A stretch of 64,000 bases of DNA, taken from Deinococcales bacterium (GTDB taxonomy: Bacteria > Deinococcota > Deinococci > Deinococcales > JAAFIG01). The translations under genes and the position numbers were made by a program. The stretch spans positions 62,001 to 126,000 of the forward strand of contig JANXTZ010000015.1 of NCBI GenBank assembly GCA_025352125.1, in the 5' to 3' direction. Positions 33,918-42,844 of this stretch are shown in pieces; position 1 is the stretch's first letter; every line of letters starts with the position of its first letter. Under the pieces are notes generated by a model that worked only from the letters and a program-made list of their open reading frames with translations, had not been told where the DNA came from and ran no database searches.

Positions 33918-35780
33918 TCAACTCGAGATTTTCTTTTTCGCCCCGCGCCCACCCGTCGGTGATTTTAATTTCTTGCCCAGCCCGTACTTTTCCCATTTCG
34001 CATCGACCAGCGCCACAATGTTGTCGGGCATGGTGATCTTGTCGGGCCAATTCCTGGTAAATCCTTCTTCGGCAATTTTGCGCGTGCCGTCCATCACCAG
34101 TATTTTCCCGTTCACACCATCCAAAATTCGGCAATCCCTTTGCGGGTCAATGTTGTTCAGAACCGTCCAGAAGACATCTTCGTGATCTGTGACTTCGGTT
34201 TGATCGTCCACAATACAAATCAGCCTGATACCGCTCGAGACAGCAGTCTTTACGAGTTTTTCAGCCAGACTCAAACCCTCAAACGGCTTGGTTTTCTCGA
34301 GCGCCACAAACCACATGCCGCCCCCTGGTTGCGCCTGCTCGAGAATCCCATCAAATTTTGGCAATTCGGTGTCGCTTCGAGGTGGTGCGGCTGTCCACTC
34401 GGGTTCGCCGCCCTCCTCGAGCCATTTTTTTGTGCCGTCCAGAATCAGTTTGCTGCCGTAACTCCAGGCTTGCGAGCTGTGGTCGAGCACGTCCACCGGT
34501 CCTTTGGTAAAAACCGTGTCGCGTCCTGGCACGCAGTGGGATAACGCGCCCGCCCAGAATTCAACATTGTGTTGCGGTTTGATGCTTGTGTCGTCACTGA
34601 CCACAATCACTTTGGAGAACATGGCTTGTCCCAGCCCAAACATGCCGTTGGCGACTTTAAAGCCGTGTCCTGGATAGGATTTTTTGATGACCACGTTGAC
34701 CAAGTTGTGCGCGATGCCGCACGGCGGCAAATGATAATCGAGAATCTCGGGCAGAATCAGTTGCGCTGGCACCAGAAAAATGCGTTCGGTGGCTTCGATC
34801 AGGTACGCGTCTTCCATCGGTGGACGCCCGACGATGGTCGCAGGGTACACCGCGTTTTTGCGCATGGTGATTGCGGTGACATGAAACGTCGGGTACAAAT
34901 CCTCGAGCGTGTAAAAGCCCGTGTGATCGCCAAACGGACCTTCAACCGCCCAGGGTTCATTCGGGTCAATGTAACCCTCGAGCACGAATTCGGCATTGGC
35001 TGGGACTTCAAGGTTGACAGTGATGCCTTTCACAACCTCTTGGGACTGACCGCGCAAAAAACCCGTCAGGCTGTACTCGTTGATGCCTGGCACGGGCGGA
35101 ATCGGGGCGGTTGCCGCATAAATCAAAGCTGGGTCGCCCCCAAGCACCACGGCAACCTCGAGCATACGCCCCAGTTTCTTGGCTTTCTCGAGGTGGCGCG
35201 TTCCCGTTTTGTGGCGTTGCCAGTGCATTCCGGTACTGTTCTTGCCAAAGACTTGCATTCGGTACATGCCCATGTTGAACTCGCCCGTTTCGGGGTCGTT
35301 GGTAATGACAAGCGGCAGCGTGACGAAAGGTCCACCGTCTTGCACCCAGCATTTCAGGACAGGGATTTTGGTGAGATCAACCTCGTCGCCGCGCCAAATA
35401 ATTTCTTGGACGGGAGCGGTTTTCACGCGTTTGGGCGGGAGGTTTCGCAGTTCTTTGAGTTTGGGTATATTCGAGAGTAAACCCAAGATTCCGCCGCCCA
35501 ATTTGATGTCCAACAATTTCCGAATGCGGTTTGCGGGTTGCTCGAGGTCGTCAACGCCCAGCGCCCAAGCCATGCGTTCTCGCGTTCCCATAAGCCCGAT
35601 GACCACGGGAAAATCTTTACCGATCACGTTTTCAAAAAGCACGGCAGGACCGCCAACTTTCACCAATCGATCTGCAATTTCGGTGATCTCGAGGTCATGA
35701 CTGACAGGTTCACGGACACGCACCAGTTGCCCTCGAGCTTCGAGCAGGCGAATAAAAGATTGCAGATCATGAAAAGCCAT
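33918..35780 (-). CDS. UbiD-family prenylated-FMN decarboxylase (MqnL-like)
   Basis: A 620-residue UbiD-family enzyme, nonoxidative decarboxylation of aromatic or unsaturated acids using prenylated FMN. The N-terminal FHDLQSFIRLLEARGQLVRV, the central NMGMYRMQVFGKNSTGMHWQRHKTG (cut: MYRMQ..GMHWQ..HK) and EGPFGDHTGFY are diagnostic. It is probably the menaquinone decarboxylase of the futalosine pathway, since that pathway's other genes are nearby; general aromatic decarboxylation is the alternative. ATG 35780 has TAGACT 5 bases upstream; the frame extends to 35822. The lysine-rich C-terminus (GRGAKKKISS) is normal for a tail. Confidence 0.88.
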   Translation of the reverse strand: MAFHDLQSFIRLLEARGQLVRVREPVSHDLEITEIADRLVKVGGPAVLFENVIGKDFPVVIGLMGTRERMAWALGVDDLEQPANRIRKLLDIKLGGGILGLLSNIPKLKELRNLPPKRVKTAPVQEIIWRGDEVDLTKIPVLKCWVQDGGPFVTLPLVITNDPETGEFNMGMYRMQVFGKNSTGMHWQRHKTGTRHLEKAKKLGRMLEVAVVLGGDPALIYAATAPIPPVPGINEYSLTGFLRGQSQEVVKGITVNLEVPANAEFVLEGYIDPNEPWAVEGPFGDHTGFYTLEDLYPTFHVTAITMRKNAVYPATIVGRPPMEDAYLIEATERIFLVPAQLILPEILDYHLPPCGIAHNLVNVVIKKSYPGHGFKVANGMFGLGQAMFSKVIVVSDDTSIKPQHNVEFWAGALSHCVPGRDTVFTKGPVDVLDHSSQAWSYGSKLILDGTKKWLEEGGEPEWTAAPPRSDTELPKFDGILEQAQPGGGMWFVALEKTKPFEGLSLAEKLVKTAVSSGIRLICIVDDQTEVTDHEDVFWTVLNNIDPQRDCRILDGVNGKILVMDGTRKIAEEGFTRNWPDKITMPDNIVALVDAKWEKYGLGKKLKSPTGGRGAKKKISS

Positions 35781-35842
35781 GCGGTAGTCTAGGCTCGAGC
35801 GAGGCGAATTGAGTAGGGGCATTCAGTCCGTCTTGAGGGTCA

Positions 35843-36811
35843 TTGTGTGTTGTCGTACACAGATTGAAGCTGGTACTGCGAAAGGTTGAAATACAAAATC
35901 TTGCACAACTCGAGTTTTGGATTCGGCATGGTTTGCATTTGGATTTGCTCGAGCCGTTAATGTGTTTGCAAGAATCCGAGGTCGGTGTTTGGCTTCAGGG
36001 TCGCACGGAACACCTCGAGATGTTCGTGAAAGTCTCAGCGCAATCTGCACAACTCGAGGCTCGCGTTGGCAAATTTTTGTTCAGCTTTGCGCCAGGTTTA
36101 GCGCCCGAAGTTTTGGGTTTTAACGACGATTTGGGCGTGGTGGTGACGCGTAAACTCGAGGCTATCAATTTGAGTCTCGAGACGAATGCGAATGTCTGGC
36201 TCGAGGCGGTTCAAACTCTGGCATCACTTCAAGGCTCGAGTTTGGGTCTCTTGACCGAATTGCAAGTGCCAACGCTTGATCTTTCGGCGCTGCTTGAATC
36301 GTGTCAAACGCTGATTTCAGATGTGAAACAACTCGAGACTTTGGGCTTAACACCCAAGCAAATTCGAGATGTTCAAACCGTTGCTCCTGAAATCATGCCA
36401 GCACTCGAGATTGTTAAGACTGCGGGTTTGCCACTCACTTTGGTTCATGGCGATTTTCATGCGAACAATGTGCTGGTTGAACATGGACGCCCAAAATTGA
36501 TTGACTGGAGCGAAACCGCGATTGCCTCACCACTGCTTGACCTTGGACGGTTTCTCGAGTTTTTAAATCGTAAACACTTGGACGCTCACCCTGCTCGAGA
36601 AATCCAAGCCGAACTGATCGCAGCGTTTTTCGCCCCCTGGCAAGACCAAGTTTCTCGAGAACAGTTTTTCCAAGCCGCTCGAGTTGCACCGTTCATTGCC
36701 ACCTTGGTTTTTGCGGCTCGAGCTTGGCAGCATGAAATCCCAAAAATACCGTTTATGGTGGCATATCACCTGCGACGCGCAGTTTCAATTATGCCAAACC
36801 CAAAGCCCTAG
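35843..36811 (+). CDS. aminoglycoside phosphotransferase-family kinase
   Basis: About 322 residues with the APH/choline-kinase active site LVHGDFHANNVLV (Brenner motif) and KLIDWSE (metal Asp). The family phosphorylates small hydroxylated molecules such as choline, homoserine, sugars and aminoglycosides. The N-terminal part is weakly conserved. The start is uncertain: the longest frame begins with TTG 35843, and neither a Shine-Dalgarno nor a good TANNNT box settles it. The 3' end overlaps the convergent response regulator gene by 23 bases. Confidence 0.8.
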   Translation: MCVVVHRLKLVLRKVEIQNLAQLEFWIRHGLHLDLLEPLMCLQESEVGVWLQGRTEHLEMFVKVSAQSAQLEARVGKFLFSFAPGLAPEVLGFNDDLGVVVTRKLEAINLSLETNANVWLEAVQTLASLQGSSLGLLTELQVPTLDLSALLESCQTLISDVKQLETLGLTPKQIRDVQTVAPEIMPALEIVKTAGLPLTLVHGDFHANNVLVEHGRPKLIDWSETAIASPLLDLGRFLEFLNRKHLDAHPAREIQAELIAAFFAPWQDQVSREQFFQAARVAPFIATLVFAARAWQHEIPKIPFMVAYHLRRAVSIMPNPKP

Positions 36812-37373
36812 CGCGACTGACCGCCCCCATGCGGTCTTGCACCTCGAGTTTCTGATACAGGCGCTCCAAGTGGTCTTTGATGGTTTCGGGACTGACCCCG
36901 AGTACCCGCGCAATCTCTTTGTTTTGCAAACCCGTCACAAGGTGCTTCAAAACCTCGAGTTCGCGGACGGTCAGTTTGGGCAGGTTGACGACCGGAAAAT
37001 GCCTGAAATCGGGCAACTCGAGCATTTTGTTGATCAACCGCGCCAACTCGCTGGCTTCGGTCTCTTTGCTGACAAAACCCGCCGCGCCCGCGTTTCGCGC
37101 CGCCTCGACCAGCGCGGGTTCGGAAAAGGTGGTCAGCATGATGATGCGCAAACTTGGAATCTGAACAGAGATTTGCCTGCAAGCCTCCAAACCGTCCAGG
37201 CGCGGCATTTTGACATCCAACAGCGCCGCTTCGGGGCGCATCGACAAGCATTTTTCAAGCGCATCTTGACCGTCAAACGCCTCGGCAACCACGTCAAAGC
37301 CAAGGTTTTTGAGCGTGTAACTCAAGCCCACCCGAAACAATGGATGATCGTCGGCAATCAAAATCCTTGGCAT
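36789..37373 (-). CDS. NarL/FixJ-type response regulator
   Basis: A 194-residue regulator with receiver domain (ADDHPLFR; phosphoacceptor Asp in ALLDVKMPRLDG; Lys in VSKETEAS) and a C-terminal LuxR-type helix-turn-helix (LTVRELEVLKHLVTGLQNKEIARVLGVS..TIKDHLERLYQKL). It would bind DNA when phosphorylated. Its ATG overlaps the stop of the kinase gene, so they form one two-component operon. Targets are unknown. Confidence 0.95.
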   Translation of the reverse strand: MPRILIADDHPLFRVGLSYTLKNLGFDVVAEAFDGQDALEKCLSMRPEAALLDVKMPRLDGLEACRQISVQIPSLRIIMLTTFSEPALVEAARNAGAAGFVSKETEASELARLINKMLELPDFRHFPVVNLPKLTVRELEVLKHLVTGLQNKEIARVLGVSPETIKDHLERLYQKLEVQDRMGAVSRARALGLA

Positions 37374-38434
37374 CAGACCACCGCCCGTAAAGAGATTCGC
37401 AATTTTGTCCCGCTCGAGCTTGACAGGCTCTCGAGCGTACCACCGTGCGAGGCGGCAATGCGCTGCGCGATGAACAGCCCCAAACCGCCAGTGCCAGAGG
37501 TGTACTGCTGTCCCGCCAGTTCGACATGCTGGGTGTTGAACGGCAATGCCAGTTCCTCGAGCGTCGTCGGTAAACCCGTACCGTCGTCAACCACGGTCAA
37601 ACTTGAGCCGTCAACCAGCAAAATGACCTTGTGCGCGGCATAGCGAATCGCATTCTCCAACAGGTTGGATACCGCCCGCTCGAGTTCGGGTTTGGACGTA
37701 AGCGCTTGCCCCTCCCCTGTCGCCTCGAGTTCGATCTGTCGTTCACTGGCTCGAGCGGCAAAACGAGCCACCAGACCATCGGCAAGCATTTTTAAATCCG
37801 TAGGCTCGAGGTTTAACTGCACGTCCTCACGTTCAAAACGGTGCGCGTCCACCATTTTTTGCACCAACGCCAGCAACGCCTCGTTCTCGGCTCGCAGGCT
37901 CGAGACCAACTGCACACGCTCAATCCGGCTGAGGTTGTCGTTGGATCTGATCACCTCGAGTACATGATTGCCGGCAATGATCGGGGTTTTCAGGTCATGC
38001 ACCAGCGTCGCCATGAACGCGCCTCGCTTGCCCTGCTCGAGTCGCAGTGCATCGAGTAAACTGCTGAACGCCGCCCGAAGCGTGCGCACCTCTGGCGGTA
38101 AATTGTCGATACGCTCGAGTTGAATCTCATTCAACCGCTGCTTGCTCTGCGCCAATTGCACCACTTCATCACGAAGCGCATTGATAGGACTTAGAAGTGA
38201 CCTTGAGACCACAAAACCGGTAAACGCCGAAATCAGGGCAACAAACGCCAACCAGGCAACTACCGCTGCATCCAGAACTTGACCAACACGGGGCAGGTAC
38301 AACAACGCCATAAAAACAATCGGCATCAACGCCAAGGCTGTCACCACCACCGCCAGCGTGAACGTCAAACTTGGCACTCGAGACACCCGAGTTGGCAACT
38401 TTAAACGCAATTTTTGTGGTTCGGTTTTCGACAC
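37373..38434 (-). CDS. membrane sensor histidine kinase
   Basis: A 353-residue kinase with two membrane helices near the N-terminus (about 25-80), a HAMP-like linker, a DHp helix with the phosphorylated His in LVHDLKTPI and an ATPase domain with N-box NLLENAIRYAA, VVDDGTGLP and GTGGLGLFIAQRIAASHGG. No extracytoplasmic domain, so it probably senses the membrane itself or an intramembrane signal. GTG 38434 has TAGACT 7 bases upstream (leaderless); the frame is open to 38476. A HisKA-type kinase paired with a NarL-type regulator is unusual. Confidence 0.9.
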   Translation of the reverse strand: MSKTEPQKLRLKLPTRVSRVPSLTFTLAVVVTALALMPIVFMALLYLPRVGQVLDAAVVAWLAFVALISAFTGFVVSRSLLSPINALRDEVVQLAQSKQRLNEIQLERIDNLPPEVRTLRAAFSSLLDALRLEQGKRGAFMATLVHDLKTPIIAGNHVLEVIRSNDNLSRIERVQLVSSLRAENEALLALVQKMVDAHRFEREDVQLNLEPTDLKMLADGLVARFAARASERQIELEATGEGQALTSKPELERAVSNLLENAIRYAAHKVILLVDGSSLTVVDDGTGLPTTLEELALPFNTQHVELAGQQYTSGTGGLGLFIAQRIAASHGGTLESLSSSSGTKLRISLRAVV

Positions 38435-38491
38435 GCCTTTTAGTCTACGCGAGTCTGACCCCGAGTGTCCTCCCATCTTGGGGGATGAGAT

Positions 38492-39130
38492 TTACCCGAG
38501 GTATTTTTCCCAGATCGGATCGAGCTTCGGCGCTTGCCCGTAGGCGCTCGAGAAGACAAATTTTGGCGCATACGGTTCGCGGGTGAGTTTCATCTTGGCT
38601 TCAAACGGCGTGCGGTCCCGTTTCTTGGAGTTGCATTCGCGGCACGCCGTGACAATGTTTTCCCAGGTGTTCTTGCCGCCCCTCGAGCGCGGCACCACAT
38701 GGTCAAGCGTCAGGTCGCCGCCAACCTTGCCGCAAAACTGACAGGTGTGATTGTCGCGCCTGAAGACATTCCGGCGGTTGAACGCAATGTGGTAACGCGG
38801 TGGACGCTTGACGTAACGCCGCAATCGAATCACGCTCGGCACGCTGATGCTGGTGCTCGGCGAGTGCAGAAAATGCGAACCGTCTTCGACCCGTTCGGCG
38901 ATTTCATGCATCAAGAGTGTGATCGCACGTTTGATCGAGCAGACGTGCAACGGCTCAAAGCTGGCATTCAAGACCAAGACCATCGGTGCGTTCAGGTTCA
39001 AACCCTTGCTTGGTGGGCTGACACCCTCAAAGGCATCATCGTGCGGGTCATGCGGCAAGCCATGTGCACCCTGCTCGAGCATTGGATTCTCGAGTTGCCG
39101 TGGTTGATGTTGGCTCTTGGTGCGTGGCAT
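38492..39130 (-). CDS. HNH endonuclease-domain protein
   Basis: A 212-residue protein. After a variable N-terminus comes VLNASFEPLHVCSIKRA, then NVFRRDNHTCQFCGKVGGD and LTLDHVVPRSRGGKNTWENIVTACRECNSKKRDRTP (split over positions 115-170): the HNH core with CxxC...CxxC zinc. This compact family is common in Deinococcota and cyanobacteria as a free-standing chromosomal gene of unknown cellular role. TAAACT stands 5 bases before the ATG. The C-terminal segment after the HNH core is conserved within the family. Confidence 0.88.
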   Translation of the reverse strand: MPRTKSQHQPRQLENPMLEQGAHGLPHDPHDDAFEGVSPPSKGLNLNAPMVLVLNASFEPLHVCSIKRAITLLMHEIAERVEDGSHFLHSPSTSISVPSVIRLRRYVKRPPRYHIAFNRRNVFRRDNHTCQFCGKVGGDLTLDHVVPRSRGGKNTWENIVTACRECNSKKRDRTPFEAKMKLTREPYAPKFVFSSAYGQAPKLDPIWEKYLG

Positions 39131-39220
39131 AAAACAGTTTATACCCGTTTTGGGTTTTGATTCCGTCAGCTTGGTTGCTTAGTTTTTGGGTGTTGAATTA
39201 CGCCAAATACGCAAAAACAA

Positions 39221-39249
39221 AAACGCCGAGACAACATCTCGGCGTTTTT
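39221..39249 (-). terminator. terminator of glnA
   Basis: AAACGCCGAGA (39221-39231), loop CAACA, TCTCGGCGTTT (39237-39247), with T runs on both strands. It follows the glnA stop by about 40 bases on the minus strand. It is structurally bidirectional. Confidence 0.85.
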
Positions 39250-39289
39250 CTGGTGCTGATCGAGCTTTAGAACGTAGACCATCTGATTT

Positions 39290-40714
39290 TTAAAACTTGG
39301 ACCAGAGCAATTGGTTGGTGACCTCGTGATGGTATTGAATCTCTGGAATTTTGATGATTGCCCCGAGTGACTTGGCGCAACGGTCGGCTTGCATCAATTT
39401 CAGCTCGGCAAACTTGGCTTGCACCTCTGGGCTGAGCAACCCAGAAATGTACTTGCTCTTCTCGAAACCGGCGATGGCATCGTAAATGTTGCTTGGCAGG
39501 TAACGGCTCTTGCTGGTGGCTTTGCGCTCGTCGAGCGGACCATTCAAGCCCGCATTGAACAGGCTGTAAAAGGTCAAGTACGGGTTGGCGTCTGGCGCAA
39601 CGGAACGCACCTCAACGCGGGCGCTCTTTTCGTTACCAATTGGCACGCGCACCATGCTGCCACGATCAACCGCGCTGGCTTTGATCTGGTTTGGCGCCTC
39701 AAAGTGCGGGTCCAGACGGCGGTAAGAGTTGACGCTCGAGTTGAGCACCAAGCACACATCCAGCGCGTTGGTCAGGATGCGGTTGATGAAATCCCAACCG
39801 AAATCGGATAGCCCTTCGCGTCCCTTGGCGTCATACATCAGGTTCTTGCCCTTTCTGGACAAGCTCATGTTGGTGTGCATACCGCTGCCGTTGACGCCCG
39901 TGACTGGCTTGGGCAAAAAGCTGGCGCTCATGCCCATCTTTGCCGCAACTTGCCGCGAGAGCAACTTGTACAACTGCACCTGGTCGGCGGCAACGGTGGC
40001 TTCGGCATACGAGAAGTTCATCTCGAATTGGCTTGGCGCGACCTCGGGGTGATCCTTCTCGTTCTCGAAACCCATCGCGCGTTGCACTTCGGCAGCCGCA
40101 TCGATAAACAAGCGCAACTCGTCACCTGGAAGGCTCGAGTAATACCCACCCTCGGAGGCGTACTCGAATGAACCCGTGGTGTTGTAATGACGCTCCGCGT
40201 CACGACCCTTAAACAAAAATCCCTCGATTTCGGTGGCAACATTGGCAACCGTGCCATCTTTCTTGAACAAACCGTTGGTGAAATCTTTCAAACGCCCTCG
40301 CATGTCGGCGGCAAACGCGCCGCCGTCCTTCTCGCGGACTTCACCAAACACCAAGACTTTACCCGAACCAAAAATATCTGAAGGCAACCAGTAAAAGGCG
40401 GGCCAGTCAATTGCCAAGCGCAAATCCGACTCGGACTGTGCCGTGAAACCACGAATGCTCGAGCCGTCAAACGTCAAATTGTCCGAGCTTTTGATCAAGA
40501 ATTTCTTATCGTAATCCAGCATGTGCAAACGACCCTCGAGGTCAGAAAAGCACACCGTGACCGCCTTGATCCCTTTTTCGTCGGCAAGGTACTTGATGCG
40601 TTCCTCTTGAATCTTGCCCGCATCTTTGCGGTTCAGGCGATCACTTTTGGCTTGGAGGTTTAACTCCTCGAGTTTCTCGTAAGGCAGGTCGAGGAAAGTA
40701 CGCAATTCGCTCAT
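39290..40714 (-). CDS. glnA: glutamine synthetase, type I
   Basis: A 474-residue glutamine synthetase, the main ammonia-assimilating enzyme. Seen are the N-terminal beta-grasp with FSDLEGRLHMLDYD, DGSSIRGF, EIEGFLF and APSQFEMNFSY metal-site segments, GVNGSGMHTNMSLS, and RVPIGNEKSARVEVRSVAPDANPYL (in pieces) for ATP and glutamate binding. No clear adenylylation tyrosine loop could be confirmed by eye. ATG 40714 has AAGGAG upstream; the frame runs on to 40942 through a promoter-like region. It is monocistronic between a terminator and a 383-base control region. Confidence 0.96.
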   Translation of the reverse strand: MSELRTFLDLPYEKLEELNLQAKSDRLNRKDAGKIQEERIKYLADEKGIKAVTVCFSDLEGRLHMLDYDKKFLIKSSDNLTFDGSSIRGFTAQSESDLRLAIDWPAFYWLPSDIFGSGKVLVFGEVREKDGGAFAADMRGRLKDFTNGLFKKDGTVANVATEIEGFLFKGRDAERHYNTTGSFEYASEGGYYSSLPGDELRLFIDAAAEVQRAMGFENEKDHPEVAPSQFEMNFSYAEATVAADQVQLYKLLSRQVAAKMGMSASFLPKPVTGVNGSGMHTNMSLSRKGKNLMYDAKGREGLSDFGWDFINRILTNALDVCLVLNSSVNSYRRLDPHFEAPNQIKASAVDRGSMVRVPIGNEKSARVEVRSVAPDANPYLTFYSLFNAGLNGPLDERKATSKSRYLPSNIYDAIAGFEKSKYISGLLSPEVQAKFAELKLMQADRCAKSLGAIIKIPEIQYHHEVTNQLLWSKF

Positions 40715-40795
40715 TTGGGTCTCCTTGAAGTGTTTTTTGCCCGAAACGCATTCGGATGAGCTAAAACGTATCACATTTTCAGAAAAAATAGCAAC

Positions 40796-40817
40796 TTGTA
40801 CCAAAGATTTCGTACAA
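40796..40817. promoter_or_regulatory. TTGTAC-N10-GTACAA inverted repeat upstream of glnA
   Basis: Two perfect 6-base arms about 80 bases before the glnA ATG, directly upstream of the candidate -35. The spacing of arms by one helical turn suits a dimeric regulator, possibly a nitrogen-responsive one. The regulator is unknown. Confidence 0.4.
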
Positions 40818-40926
40818 ATGTCACCAAAGCAGTGAACACTTTGATAATTTGCAAACTCGAGTGCTAACAAAAAAGAAGCTCGAGATGAATTCAACTCGAG
40901 CCAGACAACACATACAAAAATCGTAG

Positions 40927-40943
40927 GGTGCGCCGTGCGCACC
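40927..40943. repeat. small GGTGCGC hairpin repeat
   Basis: GGTGCGC-CGT-GCGCACC, the same element as at 4014-4030, also preceded by TAGG/CAGG. It lies in the glnA-sufE gap. Confidence 0.5.
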
Positions 40944-41003
40944 GCTAATTAAATGTTACCGAATCAAAATGTTCTCACCAGACACAAAAAGTAACCATTG
41001 CTC

Positions 41004-41081
41004 CACCCTCATCCCCGACCCTTCTCCCGCCGTGCGGGAGAAGGGAGTTTAAGTTTTTGCATGTGTAGCTCGAGGTTCTTG
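41004..41081 (-). repeat. dispersed composite intergenic repeat, copy D (inverted)
   Basis: Reverse complement of the right end of copies A-C: CTCATCCCCGACCCTTCTCCCGC..GCGGGAGAAGGGAG, with a perfect 12-bp stem (41019-41030 with 41034-41045), followed by GCATGTGTAGCTCGAGGTTCTTG. It ends 17 bases after the sufE stop and could help end that transcript. Confidence 0.7.
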
Positions 41082-41097
41082 CGCTTACGGAAAATCT

Positions 41098-41535
41098 TCA
41101 AGCAGCAGGTTTCTCGAGCGCCTGAACCGCTTCTTTAATGCGTCGCAAGGTGTAATACGCCGTGTTGGATCGTTGCCGCATCAAAGCCTCGCCAACAACC
41201 CTGGGGATAATGTCTTGTTGCACGCCCAAAATATGCTCTATGGTTTCGCCCGTTAAATTCTCGACAAACAAGGTCGTCAACGCCCTGGTTAAAGTTGTGA
41301 CCTCATGCCCAACCGTTGCCGCGAGTTTCACGCCGTTGCCATCGCGTTTCACGAACAAACCCACCACGTCCAAGCACTCGTGGTCTTTGCGAACATCTTC
41401 GACATCCCAGACTTCGTTCTCTTTGGGCGCGAACTTGGGAAGGCTGTCCGCGAGGGAAATAAGCCCTTGAATCTTGGTTTCTTTGGGCAGGTGCTCGAAC
41501 AATTTGACGGTACTCTCGAGGGTTTCTAAACTCAT
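41098..41535 (-). CDS. sufE: SufE-like sulfur acceptor protein
   Basis: A 145-residue SufE-fold protein that accepts sulfane sulfur from a SufS desulfurase for Fe-S cluster assembly. The active Cys is in KDHECLDVVGLFV; ATVGHEVTTLTRALTTLFVENL and the C-terminal MRQRSNTAYYTLRRIKE helix fit the family. ATG 41535 is preceded by TACACT at 6 bases (leaderless), and the frame extends to 41625. No suf genes are adjacent, so it is an orphan copy. Confidence 0.85.
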   Translation of the reverse strand: MSLETLESTVKLFEHLPKETKIQGLISLADSLPKFAPKENEVWDVEDVRKDHECLDVVGLFVKRDGNGVKLAATVGHEVTTLTRALTTLFVENLTGETIEHILGVQQDIIPRVVGEALMRQRSNTAYYTLRRIKEAVQALEKPAA

Positions 41536-41686
41536 TGTTGCAGTGTAACTCGAGAAACGGGTTGTGAGTGTTGCGAAAGTAGCGAAAAGAGTTTGCAATG
41601 ATTCGCAATTTTTTCGAGCCTCCAAAACCGTGATACGCTTTTCGAGTCAATCATACCGTGTGGGTCGTACAATCCCTCACAAATTT

Positions 41687-42844
41687 ATGCAAATCATTGA
41701 ACTTCAAGAAAAACCAATTCATCGTATTCAATTTTTGAACGCTGCCAAACGCGGTGGGGTTGAATCACAGGTTTTATCGATCACCAAAGCTCGAGTTGAT
41801 TCTTTACCCAACAGCTTAGAAGCCATTCTGGTCACGGGTGATTTGCAAGGCGTGGTGAAAGTTTGGCAAATGGGTGCAACCCGTCTTTTGGGTGAGGCAT
41901 TGGCAGACGAGTACATCACGCTTGCTCAAGAGGGTCTTGTGCCAAACCCCGCGAACACTGGGGTTTTGTTGGCTGGTAACTTTTACTCCGCTCCTGATGG
42001 CTCAAAACGTGGTGCTTCAGGCGATATGAGAAGCGTTTGGCAAGCGTTCGCCAATCATTTTCGTTGGGTTGCTGGGGTTCAAGGCAACCATGATGATTTT
42101 GGAACGAGACAAGAACGACAAGAATTCGAGGATGATTCTCGAGTTCACTTGATCGATTTTGATGTTGTGAAGCTCGAGGGTTTATCGGTTGGAGGCGTGG
42201 GTGGCGTCATGGGCGACCCTACAAAACTTGGGCGCAAAGACGAAAGCGAATACTTAACTGGTTTAGAATCGGTGCTTAAATCCAAACCCGATGTTGTTGT
42301 ACTGCATCAAGGTCCAACGGGTCACGAGTTACAACGGGGCAGTTCATTGGTCACAGAAACTGTACTGAAAAACCCTGTGCCGCTTGTCGTTTGCGGTCAT
42401 GTTCATTGGGATGAAGCACTAGCGACTCTTGGCAATAAAACGCAAGTTCTCAATGTTGATATGCGAGCCATTGTGCTGACAACCCAATTCAGAATCTTTC
42501 CTTGTCGAGCCTCAATCACCACTCAACACAAAACTGTTGATGTTGTACGTGTCACCCTGACTTTGATCTTCGCGCCATTGTCCGTCAAACCCCAGAAAGA
42601 CAAGACTGCAACTGCTGGCTTCTTTGCTGGTTTCATTTTTGGCGTCTTCAATCAACCTCGAGATGTCGTTGACAAGCTGCTGGTATCGTGCTTGCCCAAG
42701 GTAAAACGTGCGGGCTTGAAAATGCGCGGGGTGTTTCTCGAGCATCTCTTTGCGTTCGGGTTTTGCAAGTGGTGCTGGGTGTTCTGGCGTGACAAACCCG
42801 TGCGTCAGAACATATGCGTCCTCGCCGCGCAGCAAGGCATCTGA
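41687..42844 (+). CDS. metallophosphoesterase with run-on C-terminus
   Basis: The first ~265 residues are a calcineurin-like phosphoesterase: VTGDLQG, QGNHDDFG, LHQGPTGHE and CGHVHWDEAL, ending naturally near VLNVDMRAIVLT. After about 42480 the frame continues for ~120 residues antisense to the regulator gene 42512-43168 and has no family character. A frame change to the +2 frame near there would stop at 42540. Either a recent frameshift or a lost stop has extended the protein. ATG 41687 is chosen; TACAAT is 13 bases upstream. An N-terminal ~25-residue lead before the core has no clear domain. Confidence 0.75.
   Translation: MQIIELQEKPIHRIQFLNAAKRGGVESQVLSITKARVDSLPNSLEAILVTGDLQGVVKVWQMGATRLLGEALADEYITLAQEGLVPNPANTGVLLAGNFYSAPDGSKRGASGDMRSVWQAFANHFRWVAGVQGNHDDFGTRQERQEFEDDSRVHLIDFDVVKLEGLSVGGVGGVMGDPTKLGRKDESEYLTGLESVLKSKPDVVVLHQGPTGHELQRGSSLVTETVLKNPVPLVVCGHVHWDEALATLGNKTQVLNVDMRAIVLTTQFRIFPCRASITTQHKTVDVVRVTLTLIFAPLSVKPQKDKTATAGFFAGFIFGVFNQPRDVVDKLLVSCLPKVKRAGLKMRGVFLEHLFAFGFCKWCWVFWRDKPVRQNICVLAAQQGI

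Larger units (their letters stand above)
40715..41097. other. 383-base control region between glnA and sufE
   Basis: No gene. Starting from the glnA side it holds AT-rich leader DNA, an inverted repeat (40796-40817), the GGTGCGC hairpin (40927-40943) and repeat copy D (41004-41081). A possible minus-strand promoter for glnA is TTGCTA with TACGTT about 18 bases on, just downstream of the inverted repeat. Confidence 0.6.

Noticed and set aside
34569-35480. 303-residue open frame on the plus strand
   Set aside because: Antisense to the UbiD gene; His/Phe-rich text typical of a shadow frame.
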